Assembly: GCF_002929225.1 (NCBI RefSeq)
Contig: NZ_PISM01000004.1
Span: 310,001-374,000, forward strand
Origin: Stutzerimonas kunmingensis
GTDB lineage: Bacteria > Pseudomonadota > Gammaproteobacteria > Pseudomonadales > Pseudomonadaceae
DNA length: 64,000 nucleotides
Reading direction: 5' to 3'
Shown here: in pieces, positions 55,393-64,000 of the stretch
Numbering within the stretch: the stretch's first letter is position 1
How the letters are laid out: each line of letters begins with the position of its first letter
Position numbers and translations under genes: made by a program
Notes under the pieces: generated by a model
Seen by the model: the letters and a program-made list of their open reading frames with translations, nothing else
Told to the model about the DNA's origin: nothing
Databases searched by the model: none

Positions 55393-55507
55393 GCACAGCC
55401 AGCAGGCTGTGCATCTCGGGGCCGTTAACAAGGAGGCATGTGGGAGACCAGATCCAGTCCCACAGGCCTTTTTTTATATGAATGAACCCACATTGTCTGG
55501 AATGTGG
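55393..55507 (+). terminator. cmk-rpsA intergenic hairpins including a rho-independent terminator
   Basis: GCACAGCC / GGCTGTGC (55393-55412) forms a first hairpin. TGTGGGA / TCCCACA (55439-55445, 55458-55464), extended by AGGC/GGCCT and followed by seven T, is a terminator. CCACATT / AATGTGG (55488-55494, 55501-55507) is a third hairpin 41 nt before the rpsA ATG, possibly an S1-responsive leader element. Confidence 0.7.
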
Positions 55508-55547
55508 AGATTGGGCGGATTCTCGCCTGAAAACAGCAGGAATCAAC

Positions 55548-57230
55548 ATGAGCGAAAGCTTCGCAGAACTATTTGAAGAAAGCCTTAAATCCCTCGACAT
55601 GCAGCCGGGTGCCATCATCACCGGCATCGTGGTCGACATCGACGGTGACTGGGTCACCGTGCATGCCGGCCTCAAGTCCGAGGGCGTCATCCCGGTCGAG
55701 CAGTTCTACAACGAGCAGGGCGAGCTGACCATCAAGGTGGGTGACGAGGTCCACGTTGCTCTGGACGCGGTTGAAGATGGCTTTGGCGAAACCAAGCTGT
55801 CCCGTGAAAAAGCCAAGCGCGCGGAATCCTGGATTGTTCTGGAAGCGGCTTTCGCTGCAGAAGAAGTGGTCAAGGGCGTCATCAACGGCAAAGTCAAAGG
55901 TGGCTTCACCGTCGACGTCAACGGCATTCGTGCGTTCCTGCCGGGTTCGCTGGTCGATGTCCGCCCTGTGCGCGACACCACCCACCTGGAAGGCAAAGAG
56001 CTCGAGTTCAAGGTCATCAAGCTGGACCAGAAGCGCAACAACGTTGTCGTTTCCCGCCGCAGCGTACTGGAAGCCGAGAACAGCGCCGAGCGCGAAGCTC
56101 TGCTCGAGTCCCTGCAGGAAGGTCAGCAGGTCAAAGGTATCGTCAAGAACCTCACCGACTACGGTGCGTTCGTTGACCTGGGCGGCGTCGATGGTCTGCT
56201 GCACATCACCGACATGGCCTGGAAGCGTATCAAGCATCCGTCGGAGATCGTCAACGTTGGCGACGAGATCGATGTCAAGGTTCTGAAGTTCGACCGCGAG
56301 CGCAACCGCGTATCGCTGGGCCTGAAGCAACTGGGCGAAGACCCATGGGTTGCCATCAAGGCGCGTTACCCGGAAGGCACCCGTGTTCAGGCTCGCGTCA
56401 CCAACCTCACCGACTACGGCTGCTTTGCCGAGCTGGAAGAAGGCGTCGAAGGTCTGGTGCACGTTTCCGAAATGGATTGGACCAACAAGAACATCCACCC
56501 GTCGAAGGTCGTACAGGTCGGCGACGAAGTGGAAGTCATGGTTCTGGACATCGACGAAGAGCGTCGTCGCATCTCCCTGGGTATCAAGCAGTGCAAGTCC
56601 AACCCATGGGAAGACTTCTCTGGCCAGTTCAACAAGGGCGACCGCATCTCCGGCACCATCAAGTCGATCACCGATTTCGGTATCTTCATTGGTCTGGACG
56701 GCGGCATCGACGGCCTGGTTCACCTGTCCGACATCTCCTGGAACGAGCCGGGTGAAGAAGCCGTTCGCCGCTTCAAGAAGGGCGACGAGCTGGATACCGT
56801 CATCCTGTCGGTCGATCCGGAGCGTGAGCGCATCTCCCTGGGCATCAAGCAGCTGGAAGACGATCCGTTCTCCAACTACGCCGCCGTCAATGACAAGGGC
56901 AGCATCGTTCGCGGTACCGTGAAAGAAGTTGACGCCAAAGGCGCCATCATCGATCTCGGCAACGATATCGAAGCCACTCTGAAAGCTTCCGAAATCAGCC
57001 GCGACCGCGTTGAAGATGCGCGCAACGTGCTGAAGGAAGGCGACGAAGTTGAAGCCAAGATCATCAGCATCGACCGCAAGTCCCGCGTGATCAGCCTGTC
57101 CATCAAGTCCAAAGACGTCGAAGACGAAAAGGATGCGATGAAAGAGCTGCGCACCAAGCAGGACGTAGAAAGCACTGGCCCGACCACCATTGGTGATCTG
57201 ATCCGTGCTCAGATGGAAAACCAGAACTAA
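55548..57230 (+). CDS. rpsA: Ribosomal protein S1
   Basis: A 560-residue mRNA-binding ribosomal protein with six S1 OB-fold repeats. They begin near residues 20 ([21 protein letters not shown]), 105, 190 ([22 protein letters not shown]), 275, 365 and 450. Repeated signatures are [38 protein letters not shown] and [15 protein letters not shown]. The ATG at 55548 gives [14 protein letters not shown]; the longer frame crosses hairpins. Its own promoter is expected after the upstream terminator. A good terminator follows. Confidence 0.97.
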   Translation: MSESFAELFEESLKSLDMQPGAIITGIVVDIDGDWVTVHAGLKSEGVIPVEQFYNEQGELTIKVGDEVHVALDAVEDGFGETKLSREKAKRAESWIVLEAAFAAEEVVKGVINGKVKGGFTVDVNGIRAFLPGSLVDVRPVRDTTHLEGKELEFKVIKLDQKRNNVVVSRRSVLEAENSAEREALLESLQEGQQVKGIVKNLTDYGAFVDLGGVDGLLHITDMAWKRIKHPSEIVNVGDEIDVKVLKFDRERNRVSLGLKQLGEDPWVAIKARYPEGTRVQARVTNLTDYGCFAELEEGVEGLVHVSEMDWTNKNIHPSKVVQVGDEVEVMVLDIDEERRRISLGIKQCKSNPWEDFSGQFNKGDRISGTIKSITDFGIFIGLDGGIDGLVHLSDISWNEPGEEAVRRFKKGDELDTVILSVDPERERISLGIKQLEDDPFSNYAAVNDKGSIVRGTVKEVDAKGAIIDLGNDIEATLKASEISRDRVEDARNVLKEGDEVEAKIISIDRKSRVISLSIKSKDVEDEKDAMKELRTKQDVESTGPTTIGDLIRAQMENQN

Positions 57231-57247
57231 GTTCGGGTTCTTCATGG

Positions 57248-57276
57248 AAAAAGGGCGACTTCGGTCGCCCTTTTTT
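57248..57276 (+). terminator. Rho-independent terminator after rpsA
   Basis: The stem AAAAAGGGCGAC / GTCGCCCTTTTT has a TTCG loop and ends in a T run. It lies between rpsA and the convergent marR gene and works in both directions. Confidence 0.93.
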
Positions 57277-57323
57277 GTGCCCGCGATTCCGGCGTGGTGA
57301 AGCGGCCCGCCTCTTGAGGGCTG

Positions 57324-57767
57324 CTAGCCTCTGGCTTTCTCCATAGCGAGCGCTTGGTTGACCGCGAGCCAGCCGTCTACCGCTTGTTCACCCACATCAT
57401 CGAAGGCCCTTTGAAGCAGCCGGACCTGTTCTCTGCGCAAGGCCTGCTCCAGCTTCGCCCCCTCTGCGGTAAAGCGCAGCATGCGCTTTCGCTTGTCATC
57501 CTCTGCAGTCAGGCTCTCCACCAGGTGCATTTCGATCAACTGGCGTAGCGGTGTATTCAGTGCCTGCTTGGACACACCGAGATAGCTCAGCAACTCCTTG
57601 ACGCTCAGGTCCGGGTAGCTAGCGATAAAGAAAAGAATGCGGTGGTGCACACGGGACAGGCCGCGGCGGGCGAGCATTTCGTCAGGCTTGGCTGTGAAGG
57701 CCTGATAGCCGAGAAAGAAACTCTCCATGATCTGGCGCTGCACTGCGCTTTTTTTTAGGTCAGGCAT
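57324..57767 (-). CDS. MarR-family transcriptional regulator
   Basis: A 147-residue winged-helix protein: SRVHHRILFFIASYPDLSVKELLSYLGVSKQALNTPLRQLIEMHLVE (HTH, given in part) and DDKRKRMLRFTAEGAKLEQAL (wing). There is no Cys in an OhrR-like position. It diverges from the aminotransferase gene with an 80-bp gap, so it probably controls that gene and itself. An AT-rich stretch with TTGACG and TTGACTTAT lies in the gap, but I cannot define an operator. The ligand is unknown. Confidence 0.85.
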   Translation of the reverse strand: MPDLKKSAVQRQIMESFFLGYQAFTAKPDEMLARRGLSRVHHRILFFIASYPDLSVKELLSYLGVSKQALNTPLRQLIEMHLVESLTAEDDKRKRMLRFTAEGAKLEQALRREQVRLLQRAFDDVGEQAVDGWLAVNQALAMEKARG

Positions 57768-57847
57768 ATTGACGTATTTATCGTGAGAGGCGTAATTTCG
57801 GTCAAGAAGTTTGACTTATTTTGCAGCGCCTCGCATCTGGTATGGAA

Positions 57848-59014
57848 ATGGCCTTCTCCGAACGTATTACTCGCCTTAAAAGCTCTCTCATTCGTGAAAT
57901 CCTCGCTGCAGCCCAGCGCCCGGAAGTGATGTCCTTCGCTGGCGGGTTGCCGGCTGAGGCGATGCTGCCGATCGTTGATTGGGCAGAACTGCCCGCAAGC
58001 ATGGGGCAGTATGGGATGAGCGAAGGCGAGCCCGCTCTCCGTGAACTTATTGCCGCCCAGGCGCGGGCGCTTGGCGTGCCTTGCGAAGCCAGTCAGGTGT
58101 TGATCGTCAGTGGCTCGCAGCAGACGCTTGATCTCGCGTCGAAGCTGTTTATCGACTCAGGAACAGAGGTGCTGGTCGAGGCGCCAACCTATCTCGCTGC
58201 TCTGCAGTCCTTTCAATTGTTCGGAGCTGAATGTCTGGCAGTTCCCCAGCAGGCCGATGGTCCGGATTTGGCTGCCCTGCGCGCAACGCTGGAGCAGCAC
58301 GCGCCTGCTTTTGCCTATCTGATTCCTACGTTCCAAAATCCATCCGCCGTTCGCTACAGCGAAGCCAAGCGTGAAGCTGTCGCAGCATTGCTGGATGAGT
58401 TTGGCGTGACGCTGCTCGAGGACGAGCCATATCGTGAGCTGGTATTCGATCAGGGCAGTGCCAAGCCGATCGTCTCGCGTCTGAAACGTGCTAGCTGGAT
58501 CTACACCGGTACGGTTTCCAAGACGCTGCTGCCTGGCTTGCGGGTGGGGTATCTGATCGCCTCGCCGGATCTGTTCCCTTATTTGCTACGACTGAAGCAG
58601 TCGGCTGATCTACATACCAACCGCATTGGGCAGTGGCAGGCGCTGCAGTGGCTGGGTAGCGAGCGGTATCAGGCGCATCTGGCGGAGCTTCGCGATTTCT
58701 ATCGCGTTCGTCGTGATGCCATGCAGGCTGCGCTCAGCGAGCACTTCGGTGATCTCGCGACCTGGCAGCTGCCGCAGGGAGGGCTGTTCTTCTGGCTGAC
58801 GCTGAAGCAGCCGCTGGATACGCGAACCCTGCTTGATCGAGCGCTCGCCAATGATGTGGTGTTCATGCCTGGGGAGCCCTTTTTCGTGGACCCGGACGCT
58901 AATCCCGGTTATCTGCGGCTGAACTTCAGCCATGTGGCTGCTGAGAGAATGGAAGAAGGGGTGCGTCGTCTGGCGCAGGTCATCCGCGAAGGTAAAGCGC
59001 TGGAAGCCGCCTGA
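57848..59014 (+). CDS. PLP-dependent aminotransferase (2-aminoadipate/LysN-like)
   Basis: A 388-residue fold-type I aminotransferase without the GntR-like domain of MocR regulators. Motifs are VMSFAGGLPAEAMLP, GQYGMSEGEPALRELIAAQA, SGSQQTLDLASKLFID, LIPTFQNPSAVRYSEAKR, LLEDEPYRELVFD, and YTGTVSKTLLPGLRVGYLIA with the PLP Lys. It starts at ATG 57848 (MAFSERITRL); an ATG two codons earlier is possible. Relatives act on 2-aminoadipate or aromatic amino acids; the substrate is not predictable here. It is divergent from marR and followed by gst. Confidence 0.87.
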   Translation: MAFSERITRLKSSLIREILAAAQRPEVMSFAGGLPAEAMLPIVDWAELPASMGQYGMSEGEPALRELIAAQARALGVPCEASQVLIVSGSQQTLDLASKLFIDSGTEVLVEAPTYLAALQSFQLFGAECLAVPQQADGPDLAALRATLEQHAPAFAYLIPTFQNPSAVRYSEAKREAVAALLDEFGVTLLEDEPYRELVFDQGSAKPIVSRLKRASWIYTGTVSKTLLPGLRVGYLIASPDLFPYLLRLKQSADLHTNRIGQWQALQWLGSERYQAHLAELRDFYRVRRDAMQAALSEHFGDLATWQLPQGGLFFWLTLKQPLDTRTLLDRALANDVVFMPGEPFFVDPDANPGYLRLNFSHVAAERMEEGVRRLAQVIREGKALEAA

Positions 59015-59053
59015 GATATCGCTGACCTGCGTTGTGGGTCGATGGGAGGGAGC

Positions 59054-59656
59054 ATGTTGAAAGTCTATGGTGATTACCGGTCGGGTAATTGCTACAAGGT
59101 CAAGCTGATGCTGCACCTGCTGGACCAATCGTACGAATGGATTCCGATCAATATCCTTCGTGGTGAGTCCCGCTCCGAGGAGTTTCTCAAGAAGAATCCG
59201 AATGGCAAGATTCCGGTTCTTGAGTTGGAGGATGGCGCCTGCCTGTGGGAGTCCAACGCCATCCTCAACTATCTGGCCGACGGCAGCGAGTTTCTGCCAG
59301 CGGACCCGCGGCTGCGTACCCAGGTGCTGCAGTGGCAGTTCTTCGAGCAGTACAGCCATGAGCCGTTCCTGGCTGTCGCCCGCTATATCAAGGTGTATCT
59401 CGGCATGCCCGAGGATCGCCGTGAGGAGTACGAGGCCAAGCAGCTCGATGGCTACCATGCGTTGAACGTTATGGAGCAGCAGTTGCTACGCACGCCCTAC
59501 CTGGTGGGTGAGCATTACTCGATTGCCGACGTTGCGCTGTATGCTTACACGCATGTGGCTGAAGAGGGAGGGTTCAGCCTCGAAGGCTATCCCGCAATTC
59601 GCCGATGGCTGCAGCGTGTCGCCAGTCATCCGCGGCATGTAGGCATGTACGATTGA
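59054..59656 (+). CDS. Glutathione S-transferase
   Basis: A 200-residue GST: MLKVYGDYRSGNCYKVKLMLHLLDQ (thioredoxin-like start with Ser in the active-site position), NPNGKIPVLELEDGACLWESNAIL (glutathione-binding), and a helical C-terminal half with YLVGEHYSIADVALYAYTHVAEEGGF. ATG 59054 follows GGGAGGG. It lies 39 bp after the aminotransferase on the same strand and ends before a bidirectional terminator. It is unrelated in sequence detail to the island GST at 21354. The physiological substrate is unknown. Confidence 0.9.
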   Translation: MLKVYGDYRSGNCYKVKLMLHLLDQSYEWIPINILRGESRSEEFLKKNPNGKIPVLELEDGACLWESNAILNYLADGSEFLPADPRLRTQVLQWQFFEQYSHEPFLAVARYIKVYLGMPEDRREEYEAKQLDGYHALNVMEQQLLRTPYLVGEHYSIADVALYAYTHVAEEGGFSLEGYPAIRRWLQRVASHPRHVGMYD

Positions 59657-59659
59657 ACG

Positions 59660-59684
59660 AAACAGGGCCGCAAGGCCCTGTTTT
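59660..59684. terminator. Bidirectional terminator between gst and folE
   Basis: The stem AAACAGGGCC / GGCCCTGTTT has a GCAA loop with a T run on the plus strand. It lies between two convergent genes. Confidence 0.88.
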
Positions 59685-59699
59685 ACTGTGGGCTCGGTG

Positions 59700-60245
59700 C
59701 TATTTCACCAAGCCGAGAAACTCGCTACGGGTCGCGGCGTTATCGCGGAACTGACCCAGCATCACCGATGTAACCATTGACGAGTTCTGCTTCTCCACGC
59801 CGCGCATCATCATGCACATGTGCTGGGCTTCGATGACCACTGCAACGCCAGATGCGCCGGTAACCTGCTGCATCGCCTCGGCGATTTCACGGGTCAGGTT
59901 TTCCTGAATCTGCAGGCGGCGCGCATACATATCCACAATGCGAGCGACCTTCGACAGGCCGAGTACCTTGCCATTGGGAAGATACGCAACGTGTGCCTTG
60001 CCGATGAAAGGCAGCATGTGATGCTCGCACAGCGAGTACAGCTCGATATTCTTGACCAGCACCATCTCGCTGTTATCTGACGTGAACAGCGCGCCGTTGG
60101 TGACTTCCTCGAGGGTTTGCTGATAGCCCTTGCACAGGTACTGCATGGCTTTGGCGGCGCGCTTGGGCGTGTCGAGCAGACCTTCGCGGCTAACGTCCTC
60201 GCCGAGTTGGCCGAGGATCGCGGTGTAGTGTTGTTCCAGGGACAT
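59700..60245 (-). CDS. folE: GTP cyclohydrolase I
   Basis: A 181-residue enzyme converting GTP to 7,8-dihydroneopterin triphosphate, the first step of folate synthesis. The zinc and catalytic residues are present: Cys and His in [23 protein letters not shown], His in QNL-type [16 protein letters not shown], and Cys in [20 protein letters not shown]. This zinc-dependent type IA form has the standard length. It is the first of several minus-strand genes in the conserved folE-smr-hydrolase order. Confidence 0.96.
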   Translation of the reverse strand: MSLEQHYTAILGQLGEDVSREGLLDTPKRAAKAMQYLCKGYQQTLEEVTNGALFTSDNSEMVLVKNIELYSLCEHHMLPFIGKAHVAYLPNGKVLGLSKVARIVDMYARRLQIQENLTREIAEAMQQVTGASGVAVVIEAQHMCMMMRGVEKQNSSMVTSVMLGQFRDNAATRSEFLGLVK

Positions 60246-60340
60246 TGAGCTACCTGTCAGGCTTCATGGGGTCGCGAACGCGAAGGGTAGGGGGCCGCCG
60301 CTCGGCTGGCAAGTATGGCGAGCGAGACGCTGGCCTCGGC

Positions 60341-60898
60341 TCATTCGTCCCGGCCTTCAAGCATGGTGCGTTTGAGCATCACGTAAATGGCGCCGGTGCC
60401 GCCATGACGTGGCAGGCAGGAGGTGAAGCCGAGCACTTGCGGATGCTGCCGCAACCAGGTGTTGACGTGGCTCTTGATCAGTGGCCGCTTGCCGTCGAGT
60501 CTTGCCGCCTTGCCATGGGTCACGCGGACGCAGCGCACTTCGAGCCGCGTCGCTTCGGCGATGAAGTCCCATAACAGCTCCCGGGCTTTCTCGACGCTCA
60601 TGCCATGCAGGTCGAGACTTCCCTCAAATGGGATCTGGCCGGCTTTGAGCTTGCGGACCTGACTGTCCTGAACCCCGTCGCGGGCCCAATAAAGCTCGTC
60701 CTCGGCACCTACGTCGATGACGAACTGATCCGATAATCCGTCGACGCGCGTGGTTTCGTTGCTGACGGTGGCGTTGCTGCGGCGAGTCGCGATCTGTTCG
60801 CGATTGCTGCGCACTTTGCCGGTTTCGGCGCGGTCGTGCTTGATCGGCTTGACACCGCGCACAGCCGATTGGAAGAGAGAGAAGTCGTCGTCTTGCAT
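60341..60898 (-). CDS. Smr-domain protein (SmrA/YfcN-like)
   Basis: A 185-residue protein. A low-complexity N-terminal half (about 1-90) is followed by a C-terminal Smr domain with GSLDLHGMSVEKARELLWDF (LDxH motif) and VRVTHGKAARLDGKRPLIKSHVNTWL (HGxG-like, here HGKA), then GFTSCLPRHGGTGAIYVMLKR. Smr domains are nicking nucleases or RNA endonucleases, and recent members rescue collided ribosomes. The stand-alone form is not assigned. It is transcribed toward folE with a 95-bp gap. Confidence 0.9.
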   Translation of the reverse strand: MQDDDFSLFQSAVRGVKPIKHDRAETGKVRSNREQIATRRSNATVSNETTRVDGLSDQFVIDVGAEDELYWARDGVQDSQVRKLKAGQIPFEGSLDLHGMSVEKARELLWDFIAEATRLEVRCVRVTHGKAARLDGKRPLIKSHVNTWLRQHPQVLGFTSCLPRHGGTGAIYVMLKRTMLEGRDE

Positions 60899-61038
60899 GG
60901 GGCCTCCAAACAGGATGGCAGTTTACCCCAGCCACAGCGCCTGGCGGACGAGCTTCCATCCAGGCGTACTTTTGCTTGCATCATGCAGAGAGTATCTGGA
61001 GAGGCTGCCAGCTCGTTCGGCGTTCGGGTAGTGGGTCT

Positions 61039-61635
61039 TCAGCGCGCCAGCGCCGCAGCGTCTTGCACGCAAACGGCAAAGTTGTCGGCAAGAATGGTCA
61101 TCTCGATGCGGTGCACCTGTTCGGCATCGATGCTGCCTTCGCCCATCGGCAGATTGCGTGTGGCACAGGCGCTGTCCACCAGTGTGCAGCGATAGCCGTA
61201 ATCCTTGGCGGCGCGAACCGTTGTGCTGATGCTGGAGTGGGTCATGAAGCCGCAAACGATCAAATCCAGGCGACCCAGTTTCTGCAGTAGTTCGTGGAGG
61301 TCGGTGCCGGAGAAAGCGTTCGGCAGGCGTTTGGCAACCACTGCCTCACCGGGCAGTGGTGCAGCCTCCGGCATGATCTGTCCACGGAAGCCCTGCGGAT
61401 CGAAAAGACCACCGCTGATACCCAGGTGATGCACGTGCACGATCGGCGCGCCAGCTTCGCGCGCAGCTGCCAGTAGACGGGTGATTTCCGGAAGTGCCCG
61501 ATCCAGGGCAGGCAGGGCAAGAACACCACTGCGGTACTCTTCCTGCACATCGATGACCAGCAAGGTGGCATTCGTCAGCGTCGCCGGGTTGTAGCTGCGG
61601 CCACTGAGCTGAAGCATGGTCTGTGGCTTGGTCAT
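61039..61635 (-). CDS. Isochorismatase-like cysteine hydrolase
   Basis: A 198-residue hydrolase of the isochorismatase superfamily. The triad is visible as Asp in ATLLVIDVQEEYRSG, Lys in EAVVAKRLPNAFSGTDL, and Cys in DLIVCGFMTHSSISTTVRAA; the nucleophile is more typically in xCxT(H/D), and here the motif reads VCGFMTH. The Met at the classical Cys position (GFMTHSS versus G(C/M)xTxxC) is a common variant. Because the classical nucleophile is not clear, activity is uncertain. ATG 61635 follows AAGGAG. The 312-bp gap to prmB holds no recognisable gene, only a probable prmB promoter near 61914. Confidence 0.8.
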   Translation of the reverse strand: MTKPQTMLQLSGRSYNPATLTNATLLVIDVQEEYRSGVLALPALDRALPEITRLLAAAREAGAPIVHVHHLGISGGLFDPQGFRGQIMPEAAPLPGEAVVAKRLPNAFSGTDLHELLQKLGRLDLIVCGFMTHSSISTTVRAAKDYGYRCTLVDSACATRNLPMGEGSIDAEQVHRIEMTILADNFAVCVQDAAALAR

Positions 61636-61947
61636 TTTCGGCTCCTTGTGCTGTGAGGGGGCTGATTGTGGCGCCAGAATGCGCCGATGTGAACCGTCCG
61701 GCTCATGTTTCGCTGGTCGTTGTGCTGACTACTCGGTCGAACTGCATGGGCGCACGATATGTCGGAGATATCGAGTCCCGACCGCGAGCCGAAGGGTAAT
61801 GCCGGTCGCACGCCTGGTGTTGAAACGAATTGAGTATTTACAGCCCAAGTGGATGGCTCGAGAGCCTTGCTCGCGTGACCTTAGCTGACATGGCTCGGGT
61901 TTTCGTATGCCTGCTACACTCGCGCCCTTTTTACAGGAGATGCCCTT

Positions 61948-62871
61948 GTGACCGCTTCGCTCTCCCGCTTGCGTACGCTGCGTGACCATATCCGCTGGGC
62001 CGTCAGCCGGTTTCAGGCGGAGCAGTTGTTCTTCGGCCATGGCACCGACAATGCCTGGGATGACGCGCGCCAGTTGGTGCTGGGTGCGCTGCACCTGCCA
62101 TGGGAAATGGCTGACAGCTATCTGGATTGCCGCCTCGAGCTCGACGAGTGCGAGCATTTGCAGGAACTGCTGCGTCGCCGTATTGAAGAACGTGTGCCGA
62201 CCGCTTATCTCCTCGGGCAAGCCTGGTTCTGCGGCTTGCCCTTCATCGTCGACGAGCGCGTGCTGATCCCACGTTCGCCGATTGGTGAGCTGATCGAGCA
62301 CCGCTTCGAACCCTGGCTGCCTGGCACGCCCAAGCGGATTCTCGATCTGTGCGCGGGGTCGGGCTGCATCGGCATCGCATGCGCTTACGAGTTTCTCAAG
62401 GCCGAGGTGGTGCTCGCTGACCTGTCGTTCGATGCGATCGAGGTCGCCAACCAAAACATCGAGCATCACGGACTCGAAGAGCGGGTTTATACCGTGCAGA
62501 GCGATGGCTTCGACGGGCTGCCAAATCAACGTTTCGATCTGATCGTTTCCAATCCTCCATATGTCGATGCCGAAGATTTCGACGACATGCCGGCTGAGTT
62601 TCATCACGAGCCGGCTCTTGGCCTGGCATGCGGTGAAGACGGGCTGGATCTGGTGCGACGTATGCTCGCCGAGGCCGCGGATCACCTCACTGACGATGGC
62701 ATCCTGATCGTCGAAGTGGGAAATAGTCAGGTTCATGTCCAGGCCATTTATCCCGAAGTGGATTTCACCTGGCTGGAGTTCTCGCGCGGGGGGCATGGTG
62801 TCTTCCTGCTTGCGGCGCAGCAGTGCCGTAAGCATCAGGCCCTGTTCCGTGCACGCGTCGCGGGAAGCTGA
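61948..62871 (+). CDS. prmB: Ribosomal protein L3 N5-glutamine methyltransferase
   Basis: A 307-residue SAM-dependent methyltransferase. An N-terminal helical domain is followed by [34 protein letters not shown]. The SAM motif is [19 protein letters not shown], and the substrate-glutamine motif NPPY lies in [16 protein letters not shown]. These identify the PrmB/HemK family, and EHRFEPWL and the C-terminus favour PrmB. GTG 61948 follows ACAGGAGA. The position after smr and hydrolase genes is conserved in pseudomonads. Confidence 0.93.
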   Translation: MTASLSRLRTLRDHIRWAVSRFQAEQLFFGHGTDNAWDDARQLVLGALHLPWEMADSYLDCRLELDECEHLQELLRRRIEERVPTAYLLGQAWFCGLPFIVDERVLIPRSPIGELIEHRFEPWLPGTPKRILDLCAGSGCIGIACAYEFLKAEVVLADLSFDAIEVANQNIEHHGLEERVYTVQSDGFDGLPNQRFDLIVSNPPYVDAEDFDDMPAEFHHEPALGLACGEDGLDLVRRMLAEAADHLTDDGILIVEVGNSQVHVQAIYPEVDFTWLEFSRGGHGVFLLAAQQCRKHQALFRARVAGS

Positions 62872-63108
62872 CTCAGCTCCGTGCCCTTTAACGACCGAGC
62901 TGTCGCGCTCAGGTGTTTGCGCTGTTCCTGTGGGCACGGGCAACCTTGGGATTTTCCCGTCGACTGCTGAGCATTTGCGCCGCTGAGTGGTCTGTAGCAT
63001 GTGGCGTCTGATCGGAAGGCGAGGAGCGCGATATCCTCGCTATCGTTGACCGATCATCGTCGTGCTCGCGCTGCACGTCATTGAACCCTGCATTCAAGCG
63101 GACGGACC

Positions 63109-64000
63109 ATGCCAGGCATTACGGTAGAACCCATCACATTCGCGTTGTTCGGTGCCCTGGGCGACCTTGCGTTGCGCAAGCTGTTTCCCGCGCTGTATCA
63201 GTTGGATCGCGCCGGCCTGCTACATGCCGATACCCAGATGCTGGCGCTATCGCGGGAGAGCGGCGAGCCGGCCACGCACAAGGCGCGAATCGAGCAAGCA
63301 TTGCGTACGCGGGTTCCCAAGGCCGAGTTCGATGAGCAGGCCCTCAGTCGCTTCAGCGCCCGGCTTCAATATCTGGCGATGGATTTTCGTCGATCCGAGG
63401 ATTACATGGCGCTGCGTGACTGCGTGCCGGCCGAGCAGCCTCTGATCGCCTATTTCGCGACACCCGCGGCGGTCTACGGTGATATCTGCAGGTTCCTGGC
63501 TACGGCAGGGCTCGCCGAGCAGGCGCGCGTCGTTCTGGAAAAGCCCATCGGTCATGACTTGGCTTCTTCGCGTGTCATCAACGATGCGGTCGCCGAGCAC
63601 TTTCCCGAGAGCCGCATCTATCGCATCGACCACTATCTCGGCAAGGAAACGGTACAGAACCTCATCGCGCTACGCTTCGCCAACAGCCTGTTCGAGACGC
63701 AGTGGGACCAGCACCATATCTCCTATGTAGAAATCACCGTGGCCGAAACGGTCGGCATCGAAGGACGCTGGGGTTATTTCGACCAGGCTGGACAACTGCG
63801 CGACATGGTTCAGAACCATTTGCTGCAACTGCTCTGCCTGATCGCCATGGACCCGCCGAGCAACCTGACTGCGGACAGTATCCGCGATGAAAAGGTAAAG
63901 GTCCTCAAGGCGCTGGCACCGATCACTGCCGAATCCCTTCATCAGCGGGTGGTGCGGGGCCAATACGCAGCCGGCAATGTTGCTGGTGTCTCGGTGCCTG
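63109..64000 (+). CDS. zwf: Glucose-6-phosphate 1-dehydrogenase, 5' part (runs off window)
   Basis: The N-terminal ~297 residues of Zwf, which oxidises glucose-6-phosphate with NAD(P)+ at the entry to the Entner-Doudoroff and pentose phosphate routes. The nucleotide-binding motif reads [20 protein letters not shown] (GALGDL where GASGDL is commoner). EKPIGHDL and the active-site signature [14 protein letters not shown] follow, with [30 protein letters not shown] (in parts). ATG 63109 gives [11 protein letters not shown]. The 237-bp gap after prmB holds nothing I recognise. The neighbouring hexR or pgl genes lie outside if present. Confidence 0.93.
   Translation, partial: MPGITVEPITFALFGALGDLALRKLFPALYQLDRAGLLHADTQMLALSRESGEPATHKARIEQALRTRVPKAEFDEQALSRFSARLQYLAMDFRRSEDYMALRDCVPAEQPLIAYFATPAAVYGDICRFLATAGLAEQARVVLEKPIGHDLASSRVINDAVAEHFPESRIYRIDHYLGKETVQNLIALRFANSLFETQWDQHHISYVEITVAETVGIEGRWGYFDQAGQLRDMVQNHLLQLLCLIAMDPPSNLTADSIRDEKVKVLKALAPITAESLHQRVVRGQYAAGNVAGVSVP

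Overview
The window is chromosomal DNA of a high-GC gammaproteobacterium. Gene content, gene order and protein sequences fit the Pseudomonas/Stutzerimonas (P. stutzeri-like) group. Diagnostic blocks are serC-pheA-hisC-tyrA/aroA-cmk-rpsA with a fused TyrA-AroA, thrS-infC-rpmI-rplT-pheST-ihfA-merR, imuA-imuB-dnaE2 and folE-smr-hydrolase-prmB. Identifications come from reading the sequence and remembered family features; no database search was run.

Layout. 1-11.8 kb: the 5' part of leuA (minus strand), a DUF2946 protein with an OprC-like TonB copper receptor, a YbdG-type MscS channel, an isochorismatase-like hydrolase, an M23 peptidase, xseA, a small zinc-ribbon protein, then guaB-guaA. 11.83-24.54 kb: a genomic island inserted at the 3' end of guaA and bounded by a 16-bp direct repeat. 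24.5 to about 27.4 kb: a second, smaller integrase element in tandem, of which only the left boundary is clear. 27.4-28.3 kb: insertion-sequence and gene debris. 28.3-64 kb: core chromosome, comprising a lipoprotein C39 peptidase pair, a gamma-glutamylputrescine oxidase-like enzyme, tRNA-Val, thrS to merR, tRNA-Pro, the SOS mutasome, mtnA, gyrA, the aromatic amino acid supraoperon, rpsA, a MarR regulator with divergent aminotransferase, gst, folE, smr, a cysteine hydrolase, prmB and the 5' part of zwf.

The most unusual part is the first island. It combines a guaA-directed tyrosine integrase, an IncQ-type replication module (RSF1010-like RepA helicase and RepC initiator, with four 21-22 bp iterons overlapping the repC 3' end), an IncP/RP4-like oriT, and only trbJ-trbK-trbL from the IncP mating-pair operon. 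No relaxase, coupling protein, primase or other trb gene is present. I read it as a mobilizable satellite that depends on an IncP-type helper and carries the helper's entry-exclusion genes. Two of its transcription units (alpA-repA-repC and trbJKL) start with near-duplicate structured leaders. Matching quasi-palindromic operators lie upstream of alpA and of an orphan ribbon-helix-helix gene. Six CGCT-headed units with exact 11-bp spacing lie just before oriT. The right part holds a decayed restriction-modification remnant (DUF4928 and vsr, no methyltransferase), an ohr-ohrR-gst cassette, a ParD stub and an intact IS5-family insertion with a TTAG target duplication.

In the core genome the notable points are a probable AUU start for infC, a tRNA-Thr anticodon-arm-like hairpin in the thrS leader, a near-consensus LexA box before imuA, a small reading frame overlapping the dnaE2 stop codon, and a frameshifted I78 inhibitor lipoprotein gene.
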